NCBI GenBank assembly: GCA_902805805.1
Contig: CADCUE010000140.1
Location: 1-37,413 of the forward strand
From: an uncultured Frankineae bacterium
GTDB taxonomy: Bacteria > Actinomycetota > Actinomycetes > Mycobacteriales > SCTD01
Length of the DNA stretch: 37,413 bases
Direction of reading: 5' to 3'
A model generated the notes under the pieces. That model searched no databases. It saw only the letters and a program-made list of their open reading frames with translations, and had not been told where the DNA came from. Each line of letters begins with the position of its first letter. Positions within the stretch are counted from its first letter, which is position 1. This document shows, piece after piece, positions 15,077-26,144 of this stretch. Position numbers and translations under genes: made by a program.

Positions 15077-16308
15077 TGGCGACCGACGGCGTTCCTGGTG
15101 CCTCCTACCGGGGAGTGCTCCGCGACCGGGACTTCGGGGCGCTGCTGCTGGCTGACGGGCTCAGCATCGTCGGCGACCAGGTGGCCCGGATCGCCGTCGC
15201 GCTGCTGGTGCTGGACCGCTCGGGCTCGGCCTTCGCCGCCTCGGCGACGTACGCCTGCTCGTACCTGACCTGGCTGGTGGGCGGGCCGTTCCTGTCCGCC
15301 ATCGCCGACCACTACCCGCGCCGTCGGGTCATGGTGGTCTGCGACCTCCTGCGCATGGTCCTGATCGCCGTGCTCGCCGTGCCGGGGACGCCGCTGTGGG
15401 CGGTGTTCGCCGTCCTGGTGCTCGTGGGCCTGCTGGCACCCCCCTTCGACGCGGCGCGCAGCTCGCTGGTCGCCGACCTGCTCACCGGTGAGCGCTACGT
15501 CATCGGCAACGCGCTCACCAACGCCGTGTCCCAGGCCGGCCAGCTGCTCGGGTTCGTGGCGGGCGGCGCGCTCGTGCTGGCGGTCGGCGTCGAGGGCGCG
15601 CTGCTCGCCGACGCCGCGACGTTCGCCCTGTCGGCGGTGCTGCTCCTCACCCGCGTCGTGGAGCGCGGGCACGTCCGTCAGGACGTGAGCGGCAGCGGAC
15701 GGCTGACCGAGGCGGTGGCCGGCTTCGCCCTGCTGCGCAGGACCCCGCGCCTGCGGGTGCTGCTGTGCTGGGGGCTGCTCAGCGCCGCGGCGGTGATCGC
15801 GCCGGAGGGCCTGGCGGTGGCCATCGCGCGCGAGGACGGCCGAGGCGCTTTTGCCGCCGGTGTCCTGACCGCCTCCGTGCCGGCCGGCTTCCTCGTCGGC
15901 TCCTGGCTGGTCCTGCGCCTGCCGGCCGAGCGCCGCGAACGGCTCTTCCCGGCGATGGTGGCCGGCAGCTGCCTCCCGCTGCTGATGACCCCCTTCGTCT
16001 CCAGCGTCGAGGTGCTGAGCGTCCTGTGGGTGCTCGCCGGTGTCGGCAACGCCATCCAGCTGGTCGCCAACTCGTCCTTCGTCCAGGCCGTCCCCGCGCA
16101 CCTGCGGGGACGGGCCTTCGGCGTCGCCGTGGCGCTGCTCATGGCGGTGCAGGGTGTGCTGCTGCTGCTGGCCGGCGCGCTGGCGGAGCTGACCGGCCCC
16201 CGAGTCCCGGTGGCGGTCGTCGCCGGCCTGACCCTGCTGCTCGTCCCGGCCCTGGTGGCCGCCTCCCAGACGCGGGACCGCCAGCCCGAGAGCGTGGAGC
16301 GGACATGA
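15076..16308 (+). CDS. Major facilitator superfamily transporter
   Basis: This 410-residue inner-membrane protein has about 10-12 hydrophobic helices. The N-terminal half carries an MFS signature: the D-x-x-x-R-R-x-V loop between helices 2 and 3 reads ADHYPRRRVMV. The family resembles the MFS_3/enterobactin-exporter-like group (first residues YRGVLRDRDFGALLLADGLSIVGDQ). The substrate is unknown. The stop overlaps the start of the next gene in an ATGA, so this transporter is translationally coupled to a cyclic-di-GMP turnover protein. Confidence 0.87.
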   Translation: MATDGVPGASYRGVLRDRDFGALLLADGLSIVGDQVARIAVALLVLDRSGSAFAASATYACSYLTWLVGGPFLSAIADHYPRRRVMVVCDLLRMVLIAVLAVPGTPLWAVFAVLVLVGLLAPPFDAARSSLVADLLTGERYVIGNALTNAVSQAGQLLGFVAGGALVLAVGVEGALLADAATFALSAVLLLTRVVERGHVRQDVSGSGRLTEAVAGFALLRRTPRLRVLLCWGLLSAAAVIAPEGLAVAIAREDGRGAFAAGVLTASVPAGFLVGSWLVLRLPAERRERLFPAMVAGSCLPLLMTPFVSSVEVLSVLWVLAGVGNAIQLVANSSFVQAVPAHLRGRAFGVAVALLMAVQGVLLLLAGALAELTGPRVPVAVVAGLTLLLVPALVAASQTRDRQPESVERT

Positions 16309-18752
16309 CGGCCATCGCGCACACGGCGCAGCAGCGAGCGCGTTCCGCCCTGGCCTGGCTGCTGTCCGGTCTGCTGCTGCTGGGTGGCGTCCTGCTCACC
16401 GCGAGCGCCGATGCCGAGGCTCCCTGGTCGGCGGGCGGCGCGCCTCCCGCTGCCCTGCTCGCGCTGTTCACGGTGCTGTACGCCGCAGCTCAGCACTACT
16501 CCGTGGACCTCGAGCTGCGCCGGGAGACGCACAGCGTCACCCTCATGCAGCTGCCGCTCGCACTGGGACTGATGTTCCTGGCCCCCGGTCTGCACCTGGT
16601 CGCCCGGCTGGCCGCTCCGCTGGCGCTGGCCCTGCGCCAGCGGCACCCACCGCTCAAGGCGCTGTTCAACCTGGCGATGGGCGCCTTCGAGGTGGGCGCC
16701 GCCGCCAGCGCGGTGTCGCTCGTCTCCGCGGCCGAGCCCGGACCGGCGCTGTGGGCCGCGCTGACCGCCGGACTGCTGGTCGGCGACCTCGTCGGCACGG
16801 TGATGCTGCTGGTGGTGTGGTGGCTGATCGGCATGCCGGTGACCCTGCAGTCGGCCGCCCGCGCGCTGCTGCTCGTCGTGCCCGTCACCCTGCTGTTCGC
16901 GGCGCTGTCCATCGTCGCCCTGTCAGCGGTCAGCGCGGACAAGAGCACCTCGCTCGTCCTGCTGGTGCTCGCCGGCATGCTCTCGCTGGCCTACCGGACG
17001 CACCGCAAGGTCGTGGGGCAGCAGCAGGCCACCCAGAGGCTGTACGACTTCGTCAAGGACCTCGGCCCCCTCGACCTCGGCAGCCCGGCCGCCGGCGCTG
17101 CGCTGGAGCGCATGCGGGTGCTGCTGCACGCCCAGCGGCTGGACCTCGCCCTGCTCCACGGCGGGGGCTGGTGCCACCTGGTGGCTCGGGAGGACCACCC
17201 GCCCCGACGGACGCAGGCTCTGCCGCCGGGTGCCTCGGTGCCGCGGGCCGCTCTCGGCGGACCGGCGCTCGGCAGCCGGCACGGCGGGGACGAGGACACG
17301 ATGGTGACGCCGCTGCTGGCCGGCAGCCAGCTCGCTGGGGTGCTGACCGCGACCGGACGGCTCGGCGCCGGACGCCGCTTCGACATGGGCGACCTGCGCC
17401 TGCTCGAGACCGTCGGCGCGGAGCTGGCGACGGCGCTCGACCGTGGCCGGCTGCTCACCGACCTGGAGCGGACCGCCACGACCGACGTCCTGACCGGGCT
17501 GCCCAACCTCACCGAGACGACGCGGCGACTGGACGCTCTGCTGCGGGAGCACGGCGAGATGGTGCTGGCCGCGGTGACGGTCCTGTCGTTCAAGGAGGTC
17601 AACGACACGCTGGGCCGCGAGCTCGGCGACGAGCTCCTGCTCGAGGTCGCTCGGCGCCTGCGGCTGGCGTGTCCGGAGGCCACTGTGGGGCGGGTCGGTG
17701 GCGCGCGCTTCGCCGTCGCCCTGCCCGCCAGTGCGGTCGGACGCGACGCGGACCACTTCGGACTGACCCTGCGCTCGCAGGTCGAGGGCACCGCTCAGCT
17801 CGGCGCGGTCGGGACGCACGTGCGGCTCTCGGTGGGGGTGGTGCAGGCCCCGGAGCACGGGGCCCGTGCCGGCACCCTGCTGCGCCGCGCGGAGACGGCG
17901 ATGTACAGCGCTCGGCACGTCGGCGGCGGTCCGGTGATGTGGGCTCCCGCCTACGAGGTCTCCGGCAGCCGCCGCCTGGCCGTCGTCCTGGCGCTGCGGG
18001 AGGCGCTGTCCTGGGGTGCGCTGGCCGTGGCCTACCAGCCGAAGGTCGCCGCGACCGGTGACCGGGTCACCGGCGTCGAGGCCCTGGCGCGCTGGACGCA
18101 CCCGGCGCTCGGTCTGGTGGGCCCGGCGGAGTTCGTCCCGCTGGCCGAGGCCTCCGGTCTCATGGGACCGCTCACCGCCACGGTCCTGCGGCAGAGCCTC
18201 GCCGCGTGCCGGGAGTGGCAGGGCTGCTCCCCGGGCGTGGGCGTCTCGGTCAACGTCAGTGCCGACACGGTCCTCGACGCCGGCTTCGTCACCGAGGTGG
18301 CCGGTCTGCTGGCCGAGGCCGGGGTGGCCGCGCAGCTGCTCACCCTGGAGCTCACCGAGAGCGTCCTGCTGCAGGACCCGCACCTGGCCGCGGAGCGGAT
18401 GTCCGAGCTGCGCTCCCTCGGTCTCAAGCTGGCGGTCGACGACTTCGGCACGGGCTACTCCTCGCTCACCTACCTGCGCGGGCTGCCCGTCGACGAGGTC
18501 AAGATCGACAAGGGTTTCGTGGACGGTCTGGCCACCGACGCGGGAGACCGCGCGGTCGTGCGCGCGGTCGTCGACATCGCCCACACCCTCGGCCTGCGCG
18601 TCGTCGCCGAAGGGACCGAGCACGAGGAGCAGCTCGTCGAGCTCAGGACCCTCGGCGTGGACGAGGTGCAGGGCTACCTGCACGCCCGTCCCATGCCGGC
18701 GTCCGAGGTGTCGTCGTGGCTGCGAGAGCACAGCGCGCCCCGCGTGACCTGA
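16305..18752 (+). CDS. Membrane-bound GGDEF/EAL protein, degenerate GGDEF with an intact EAL
   Basis: This 815-residue protein is likely a cyclic-di-GMP phosphodiesterase. Residues ~15-235 form several membrane helices (a MASE-like sensor). Residues ~245-390 look GAF-like. A GGDEF-fold domain follows (TDVLTGLPN at its start), but the signature reads GGARF at residues 465-469, so cyclase activity is probably lost. The EAL domain is complete: EAL at 592-594, NVS, ELTES, DDFGTG, KIDKGFV, the AEGTE glutamate and VQGYLHARPM. The degenerate GGDEF may act as a GTP-sensing module. It starts at an ATG overlapping the MFS stop (ATGA). Confidence 0.92.
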   Translation: MTAIAHTAQQRARSALAWLLSGLLLLGGVLLTASADAEAPWSAGGAPPAALLALFTVLYAAAQHYSVDLELRRETHSVTLMQLPLALGLMFLAPGLHLVARLAAPLALALRQRHPPLKALFNLAMGAFEVGAAASAVSLVSAAEPGPALWAALTAGLLVGDLVGTVMLLVVWWLIGMPVTLQSAARALLLVVPVTLLFAALSIVALSAVSADKSTSLVLLVLAGMLSLAYRTHRKVVGQQQATQRLYDFVKDLGPLDLGSPAAGAALERMRVLLHAQRLDLALLHGGGWCHLVAREDHPPRRTQALPPGASVPRAALGGPALGSRHGGDEDTMVTPLLAGSQLAGVLTATGRLGAGRRFDMGDLRLLETVGAELATALDRGRLLTDLERTATTDVLTGLPNLTETTRRLDALLREHGEMVLAAVTVLSFKEVNDTLGRELGDELLLEVARRLRLACPEATVGRVGGARFAVALPASAVGRDADHFGLTLRSQVEGTAQLGAVGTHVRLSVGVVQAPEHGARAGTLLRRAETAMYSARHVGGGPVMWAPAYEVSGSRRLAVVLALREALSWGALAVAYQPKVAATGDRVTGVEALARWTHPALGLVGPAEFVPLAEASGLMGPLTATVLRQSLAACREWQGCSPGVGVSVNVSADTVLDAGFVTEVAGLLAEAGVAAQLLTLELTESVLLQDPHLAAERMSELRSLGLKLAVDDFGTGYSSLTYLRGLPVDEVKIDKGFVDGLATDAGDRAVVRAVVDIAHTLGLRVVAEGTEHEEQLVELRTLGVDEVQGYLHARPMPASEVSSWLREHSAPRVT

Positions 18753-18914
18753 CGGAGCGTGGGAGACTACTTCCAGCAGGTGCCGCGCATGATGTTCACC
18801 TCCAGCCGACGTCACGCCGGGACGAGTCGTCCCAGCGCCGTGGTGTGACCGTTCGAGCACCGCCCGTGACGCGGTGCAGGGTAGCCCGGCGGCGGCGCAA
18901 GGCAACACCGCGGT
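18753..18914. other. Convergent intergenic region with nested hairpins
   Basis: No gene is seen here. GGGACGA (18819-18825) pairs with TCGTCCC (18827-18833), enclosed by GTCAC (18811-18815) and GTGAC (18845-18849). A second stem pairs GCACCGC (18857-18863) with GCGGTGC (18871-18877). These probably terminate the GGDEF/EAL transcript; a small structured RNA is possible but has no separate support. Confidence 0.4.
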
Positions 18915-18934
18915 TCACCCGGATGGGTGAACCG
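18911..18934 (-). terminator. Perfect 10-bp stem-loop over the udgB stop codon
   Basis: CGGTTCACCC (18911-18920) and GGGTGAACCG (18925-18934) pair fully around a GGAT loop. The stop codon of the uracil-DNA glycosylase (18915-18917) lies inside the stem. It is a likely terminator for the long minus-strand operon, without a T-tract. Confidence 0.6.
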
Positions 18935-19745
18935 TGTCGGCCGCGTCGCCGCCTCCGGAACCGGACATACCCGCGTGCGCCTTGGCCCGCGCCAGTACAT
19001 CGTCGAGCATCGGCTCGGTGAGCCGTCCGGTGAAGGTGTTCTGCTGGCTGACGTGGAAGCAGCCGAGCACGGTCGGCCCGGCCGGCAGGTCCACCTGCGC
19101 ACCGTGCGCGAAGCGCGGCACGGGAGCCGGGACCCGCTCGCCCGCGGACCTGAGCACCGGCCACAGGGCCGCCCACCCGTAGCCGCCCAGCACCACGACC
19201 GCCCGCACCGTCGGCTGCAGGAAGGTCCACTCGGCGGTCAGCCACGGTGCGCACGCGTCCCGCTCCTGGGTCGTGGGGCGGTTGCCCGGTGGGGCGCAGC
19301 GCACGGGCAGGGTGATGCGCGTGCCGTGCAGCTGCAGGCCGTCGTGCGCGGACGTCGACACCGGCGAGCTGGCCAGACCGGCGCGGTGCAGCGCGGCGAA
19401 CAGCCAGTCACCGCTGCGGTCGCCGGTGAAGATCCGTCCGGTGCGGTTGCCCCCGTGCGCCGCCGGAGCCAGCCCCACCACGGCGATCCGCGCCGACTGC
19501 GGACCCCATCCGGTGATCGGCCGGCCCCAGTAGACCTGGTCGGCGTACGACGCCCTGCGCGTCTGGGCGACCTCCTCGCGCCAGGCCACCAGCCGAGGGC
19601 ACGCCCGGCACACCGACGACCGCCCGTCGACGTCGCGCAGCGCGCGGGCGCTGCGTGCCAGACGCACGACGTCGGCAGCGGTGCGCGCGACCGGTGTGGC
19701 GGCGGTGGCGGCATCGGTCGGGTGGCCGGTGCCCGGGAGGATCAC
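18915..19745 (-). CDS. udgB: Uracil-DNA glycosylase, family 5 (UdgB-like)
   Basis: This base-excision repair enzyme removes uracil and other deaminated bases from DNA. The 276-residue protein has the family 5 motif 1 GLAPAAHGGNRTGRIFTGD, which lacks the Asp/Asn water-activating residue of other families, and motif 2 HVSQQN. Cysteines in CRACPRL near residue 50 and in CAPP…ERDAC around 155-170 fit the 4Fe-4S cluster. High-GC bacteria carry this type against cytosine deamination. The GTG at 19745 is the longest plausible start and has no good ribosome site, so the true start could be somewhat downstream. It follows ppx by 22 bases. Confidence 0.88.
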   Translation of the reverse strand: MILPGTGHPTDAATAATPVARTAADVVRLARSARALRDVDGRSSVCRACPRLVAWREEVAQTRRASYADQVYWGRPITGWGPQSARIAVVGLAPAAHGGNRTGRIFTGDRSGDWLFAALHRAGLASSPVSTSAHDGLQLHGTRITLPVRCAPPGNRPTTQERDACAPWLTAEWTFLQPTVRAVVVLGGYGWAALWPVLRSAGERVPAPVPRFAHGAQVDLPAGPTVLGCFHVSQQNTFTGRLTEPMLDDVLARAKAHAGMSGSGGGDAADTVHPSG

Positions 19746-19767
19746 GGAGGGATCGGGACGGGGACGG

Positions 19768-20715
19768 TCACCGGTCGGACCGCCGCTGCTGCGGCGGCTG
19801 ACCGGCGTCGGGGACCGACCAGGCGATCCCGTCGAGGATGTCGGACTCGCTGACCAGCACCTCGGGCAGCGAGAGGCGGTCGACGAGCGTGGCGAGGACG
19901 AGCGCGCCGGCCCCGATCACGTCCACCCGCCCCGGGTGCATCACCGGCAGCGCAGCCCGTTGCTCGCGGGTCATCGCGAGCAGCGAGGACGCCACGTCCT
20001 GCACGTCCGCGGCGGACAGGCGCGACAGGTGCGTGCGGGTGGCGTCGTACGCCGGCAGCTGCAGGGCCAGCGCCGCCACGGTCGTCACCGAGCCGGCCAG
20101 TCCCACGGCCGTGCGTGCCCGTCCGACCGGGACGACCTCCCGCACCAGCGCCAGCGCGGCGTCGACGTCGGCCCGGGCCGCCGCCACCTGCGCCGCGTCC
20201 GGCGGGTCCCCGACGAGGTGGCGCTCGGTCAGGCGCACGCACCCGACGTCGACCGACCGCGCGGCCTCGACCGAGGTCGTGCCGAGGACGAACTCGGTGG
20301 AGCCGCCGCCGATGTCGACGACGAGGAACGGCCCCTGCGCCGGGTCCAGACCTCGGGTGGCGCCGTCGAAGGACAGCGCGGCCTCCTCGTCTCCACTGAT
20401 GACCTCCGGCTCGACCCCGAGCGCGTCCAGCACCATCGCACGGAAGTCGCTGCGGTTGCGGGCGTCCCGCGTGGCGCTGGTGGCGACCATGCGCAGCCGC
20501 TCGACGCCCCGCTCGCGGCAGCAGTCGGCGTAGTCGACCAGCGCTCGCCGGGTGCGCTCGACCGCTTCGGCCGCGAGCTCCCCGGTGCGGTCCACGCCCT
20601 GGCCCAGCCGCACCACGCGCATCTCGCGGTGCACGTCGGTCTTGTCGTTCCCGACGACGTCCGCGACGAGCAGCCGGACGGAGTTGGTCCCGCAGTCGAC
20701 CGCGCCGACCCTCAC
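19768..20715 (-). CDS. ppx: Exopolyphosphatase, Ppx/GppA family
   Basis: This 315-residue enzyme hydrolyses inorganic polyphosphate or pppGpp. The ASKHA-fold phosphate loops are clear: VGAVDCGTNSVRLLVAD at the start, ISGDEEAALSF, VVDIGGGSTEF, and the adenosine-type GLAGSVTT motif. The short two-domain form matches mycobacterial Ppx2 (Rv1026), which stands next to a DUF501 gene in M. tuberculosis as here. The GTG at 20715 overlaps the DUF501 stop in a GTGA; the open frame further upstream is Arg/Pro-rich shadow. Confidence 0.92.
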   Translation of the reverse strand: MRVGAVDCGTNSVRLLVADVVGNDKTDVHREMRVVRLGQGVDRTGELAAEAVERTRRALVDYADCCRERGVERLRMVATSATRDARNRSDFRAMVLDALGVEPEVISGDEEAALSFDGATRGLDPAQGPFLVVDIGGGSTEFVLGTTSVEAARSVDVGCVRLTERHLVGDPPDAAQVAAARADVDAALALVREVVPVGRARTAVGLAGSVTTVAALALQLPAYDATRTHLSRLSAADVQDVASSLLAMTREQRAALPVMHPGRVDVIGAGALVLATLVDRLSLPEVLVSESDILDGIAWSVPDAGQPPQQRRSDR

Positions 20716-21232
20716 GAGCGGGTCCGCTGACCGGGAAGGGCGTCCGGGTCGTCGGGATCGACGCACGCGCCCCTGGCCCACCAGTCGGGCAGCCGCTCGA
20801 GGGCCTCGTCGCCGAAGGGGTTGACCCCGGGGCCGACCGCCAGGCTGTGGGCGACCAGGACGTGCAGGCACTTGACCCGCACCGGCATGCCACCCTGCGC
20901 CGGCACGCCCTGCAGGACCTCGAGCCGGTCACGCCGGGCGACGTAGTCGCGGGACGCCGCCTCGTAGCGCTCCCGGAGCGCGGGATCGTCGGCGAGCCGG
21001 GCGGTCTGCTCCTTCATGAGCCCCTCCGCCTCGAGCGTCCCGATGGCGGAGGCGAGGCGCGGGCAGGTGAGGTAGTAGAGCGTCGGGAAGGGCGTGCCGT
21101 CGTCGAGCCGCGGCTTGGTCTCGACCACGTCCGGCAGGGTGCACGGGCAGCGGTGCGCGACGGCGGTCATGGCGCGCGGGGTGCGGCCCAGCTGCAGTCC
21201 GACAGCCGTCACGTCACGGGCCTCGGGCGAGC

Positions 21233-21236
<4 letters not shown>
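20712..21236 (-). CDS. DUF501 domain-containing protein
   Basis: This 174-residue protein of the DUF501 family is nearly confined to Actinobacteria and always near ftsB and ppx. Its signature is present: LGRTPRAMTAVAHRCPCTLPDVVETKPRL, PFPTLYYLTCPRL, GGMPVRVKCLHVLVAH and GPGVNPFGDEAL. Conserved Cys and His residues (RCPC, TCP, KCLH) could bind a metal. The function is unknown; the genomic link suggests cell division or phosphate metabolism. It has 4-base overlaps with both neighbours. Confidence 0.88.
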
Positions 21237-23284
<2,048 letters not shown>

Positions 23285-23328
23285 CCCCGTCGGCTCCTGC
23301 TCTCGGGGAGGCGTGCCCGGCCGGCCGG

Positions 23329-23904
23329 CTACCGCCAGAGCCGGGCGCCCCGGGTGATGCAGGCCGTCCCGCGGGCCGAGGCGTAGAAGCCGCGTGCGCC
23401 GTCGTCGAGGTCGACCAGCGCCTGCCGCACGTCCGGTCCGACGGGGCCGACGGGCTGGCCCAGGCAGAACCGGCCGAACTCCACGCACGGCGGAGCGGCG
23501 AGCGCCTCCCGCAGCTCGAGCGTGCGCCCGTCGGCCGTCTCGAGGTGGAGGGTCCCGGCCAGGTCGGCCTCGGTCCACGGGCCCGGGGTGTCGAGCAGCA
23601 GGCTCTCCCCCGCCGCGCCGTCGACGAGGTGCGGTCCGTACCGCGCCCGCAGCGCGTCGTAGTGCGCTCGGGGCAGCAGGGACAGGCCGTTGACCAGCCG
23701 GACGTTGCGGGTGTCGGGGTGGTCGGCGTGGTGCACGTCGAGCACCGGCCCGTCCGGCGTCCGGCCGACGACGCCGCGCGGTCCCACCTCCAGCGCCTCG
23801 ACCTCGAGCAGCGGCGCGGGGTCGTAGACGCGGGCGCCCTGCGGACCGGGCTTGAGGCGTGACCGCTGCACCTGCAGCCGGACCACCGTGCCGAGCAGCT
23901 CCAT
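23329..23904 (-). CDS. MOSC domain-like protein
   Basis: This 191-residue protein resembles the small single-domain MOSC family, a beta-barrel related to molybdenum-cofactor sulfurases and YiiM-type proteins. It starts MELLGTVVRLQVQRSRLKPG and ends GARGFYASARGTACITRGARLWR, with PCVEFGRFCLG in between. The single cysteine in PCVEF and the closing GARGFYA are typical of these proteins, but the match is weak. ATG at 23904 is chosen over the GTG at 23928; a CAGACT box just upstream could give a near-leaderless start. It sits between mazG and eno. Confidence 0.6.
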   Translation of the reverse strand: MELLGTVVRLQVQRSRLKPGPQGARVYDPAPLLEVEALEVGPRGVVGRTPDGPVLDVHHADHPDTRNVRLVNGLSLLPRAHYDALRARYGPHLVDGAAGESLLLDTPGPWTEADLAGTLHLETADGRTLELREALAAPPCVEFGRFCLGQPVGPVGPDVRQALVDLDDGARGFYASARGTACITRGARLWR

Positions 23905-23946
23905 GCGCGGGGAGTCTGGCACCCGCACGGGCGCCGCGCCGACCGG

Positions 23947-24954
23947 TCAGGCGCCTGCGGGCGCGCCGTCGCCGTCCGGGACCAGCAGCGCGGCCCACTC
24001 GGCCGGGTCGAGCCGGGCGGGATCCCGACCGGCCGCGGCGAGCTGCGCCTCCACGGCGGCCAGGCGGTCGCGGTAGGCCCTGGCCGTCGTGCGCAGCGCG
24101 GCCTCGGGGTCCAGCCCGGCCGCGCGACAGCGCCGCACCAGCTCCCAGAGCTCGCCCCCGAGCCCGTCGAAGTGCGGCACCGGCGCCCCCAGACGACCGG
24201 CGCGCTTCTGCAGCTTGGCCGCCAGGGTGAGGGCGGGCTGGGACAGCGGCACCCCGTCGGTGACCGACGTCCGGCCCTTCTCGGCCTGCTTGAGCGCCTC
24301 CCACGTCCCTTCGAGGTCGTCGGCCGACGTCCCCGCGAAGACGTGCGGGTGACGCCGGACGAGCTTGTCGACGAGGTCCCCCGCCACGTCGTCGATCGAC
24401 CACGGCGCGTCGGCCTCCTCGGCCAGCCGGGCGTGGAACACCACCTGCAGCAGGACGTCCCCCAGCTCCTCGCGCAGGTCGACGAGATCGCCGTCCTCCA
24501 GCGCCGCGTAGGCCTCGTAGGCCTCCTCGAGCAGGTACGGCATGAGGCTGGTGTGCGTCTGCTCGGCGTCCCAGGGGCAGCCGCCGGGCGAGCGGAGCCG
24601 GTCCATGACCGCGACCACGTCGAGCAGCCGCGCTCCGGGCGGGTCGTACGAGCCGTGGACGAGCTCGACGGCGGGTCCACCTCCGACCGAGCGCAGGCCG
24701 ACGGCCCGCACGAGGTCGGCGTCCGGTGCGAGCCAGACGACGGTCTCGCCGGCGAGTGCCCGCGCGTGCAGCGCTCCGGCGTCGGGATCGACCACGCTCA
24801 CGTCGATCCCGGCGTCGCGCAGGAACGGCAGCTGCGGGTGGTCGGGGTCGGCCGTGCAGACCTGCCCTGCCCGCAGCGCCTCCCAGGCCGGCCAGGACAG
24901 CACACCCGGCGGGACCCTCGGCGAGAGGGCGATCAGGACGACGCGGCCGCCCAT
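23947..24954 (-). CDS. mazG: Nucleoside triphosphate pyrophosphohydrolase MazG
   Basis: MazG hydrolyses NTPs, including oxidised or non-canonical ones, to NMP and pyrophosphate, and can lower ppGpp. The 335-residue protein has an N-terminal ~115-residue region found in actinobacterial MazG. The MazG core follows: MDRLRSPGGCPWDAEQTH, LLEEAYEAYAAL and LREELGDVLLQVVFHA, which give the E-x-x-E and E-x-x-D metal ligands, then RRHPHVF. The second MazG repeat present in E. coli is reduced to a helical tail. A GAGGGGAG ribosome site overlaps the upstream lipoprotein stop. Confidence 0.93.
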   Translation of the reverse strand: MGGRVVLIALSPRVPPGVLSWPAWEALRAGQVCTADPDHPQLPFLRDAGIDVSVVDPDAGALHARALAGETVVWLAPDADLVRAVGLRSVGGGPAVELVHGSYDPPGARLLDVVAVMDRLRSPGGCPWDAEQTHTSLMPYLLEEAYEAYAALEDGDLVDLREELGDVLLQVVFHARLAEEADAPWSIDDVAGDLVDKLVRRHPHVFAGTSADDLEGTWEALKQAEKGRTSVTDGVPLSQPALTLAAKLQKRAGRLGAPVPHFDGLGGELWELVRRCRAAGLDPEAALRTTARAYRDRLAAVEAQLAAAGRDPARLDPAEWAALLVPDGDGAPAGA

Positions 24955-24968
24955 CCGGCCGGCTCCCC

Positions 24969-26078
24969 TCAGCCCTCCGCCGACGGCACCGGCTCGGGGA
25001 CCTCGTCGATGAGCGGCGGCTGCTCCTGCTGCCCCTCACCGCCCGGCGCCTGCCCCTCGGGCGCCTGACCCTCAGGAGCCTCACCGGCGTCGGCGTCCGG
25101 AGCGGAGGTCGTGACGCCGTTCGGGTCCTCGACGGCCTCGACGGTGCCGGTCTCGGCGTCCCAGCGACCGAAGCGGGGGTTGACCTTGACGCCGAGGTCG
25201 TCGGCGACCTCCCGCAGCCGCGCCCCGGTGGCAGACGCCCGCTGCTCCTGCAGCACACCGCGGCGCAGCTCGGGGGTCGCCTCCGCGAGCGACGTGGTCC
25301 TGCGCTCGATGACGTTCACGACGTGCCAGCCGAACTCGGTCTGGACCACGCCGTAGCTGCCCGGCTTCGCGCTGAACAGCAGCGCCTCGAACTCGTCGAC
25401 GAACTGGCCGCGGCCGGCGGTCCCGAGGTCACCACCCCTGTCCTTGTTCGACTCGTCCGTGGAGAACTCGGCGGCCAGCGCTGCGAAGCGGGAGGGGTCG
25501 GCCTGCACCTGGGCGAGGATCGCCCGGGCCTGCGCCTCGTCCGCCACCAGGATGTGGCGGGACCGGACCTGGTCGTACTGCGCGAGGCCCTGCGCGTACT
25601 GCTCCTGCAGCTGCTCGTCGGTGACCTGCTCGTCCTTGGTGAGCTCGTCGGCGAGGGCCTGCTCGAGGACGGCGTCGCGCACGACGCCCGGCAGGTCCTG
25701 CTTCGAGATGCCGTTCTGCGCCACCTGGGCCTCGACCGCCTCGCGGCTGCCGGCCGCCGAGATCGCCTGCTGCAGCAGCGCGTCGACGTCCCCCTGGTCG
25801 ACGGTGACGCCCTCCCGCTCGGCTGCCGCCTGCAGCACCTCGCGGTTGATGAGCCGGCCCAGGGTCTGCCGCTGGAAGGCCGCGCGGTCCTGGCCGAGGG
25901 CCTCTGCGGCCTGCGGGTCGGACAGGCCGCGCTCGACCACGGCCGTCAGGCGGTCGGCGGGGATGCGCTCCTCGCCGACCACCGCCGCGGCACCGGGGCG
26001 GAGCGAGGCCGAGCCGCACCCGCTCAGCAGGAGGACGGCCAGCGCGGTCGCGGCGGCCAGACGGGAGGAGCGGATCAC
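24969..26078 (-). CDS. SurA/PrsA-like peptidyl-prolyl isomerase lipoprotein
   Basis: This is an exported folding factor of 369 residues. The N-terminus is a lipoprotein signal (MIRSSRLAAATALAVLLLSGC) with a lipobox LSGC and a predicted lipidated Cys21. A SurA-type helical chaperone region follows (about 35-165), then a parvulin PPIC domain (about 170-265; RSRHILVADEAQA, FGWHVVNVIERR). The last ~50 residues are an acidic, Pro/Glu/Gln-rich tail with EAPEGQAP repeats. GTG at 26078 has a GAGAGG ribosome site. It lies between mfd and mazG, close to the recalled place of lipoprotein genes in the mycobacterial mfd–eno cluster. Confidence 0.88.
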   Translation of the reverse strand: MIRSSRLAAATALAVLLLSGCGSASLRPGAAAVVGEERIPADRLTAVVERGLSDPQAAEALGQDRAAFQRQTLGRLINREVLQAAAEREGVTVDQGDVDALLQQAISAAGSREAVEAQVAQNGISKQDLPGVVRDAVLEQALADELTKDEQVTDEQLQEQYAQGLAQYDQVRSRHILVADEAQARAILAQVQADPSRFAALAAEFSTDESNKDRGGDLGTAGRGQFVDEFEALLFSAKPGSYGVVQTEFGWHVVNVIERRTTSLAEATPELRRGVLQEQRASATGARLREVADDLGVKVNPRFGRWDAETGTVEAVEDPNGVTTSAPDADAGEAPEGQAPEGQAPGGEGQQEQPPLIDEVPEPVPSAEG

Positions 26079-26144
26079 GAGCGGGACCTCTCAGGACGGG
26101 GACGAGGAGCAGACTGCCACGGGCGAGGTGTCGTCAGCGTGTGG

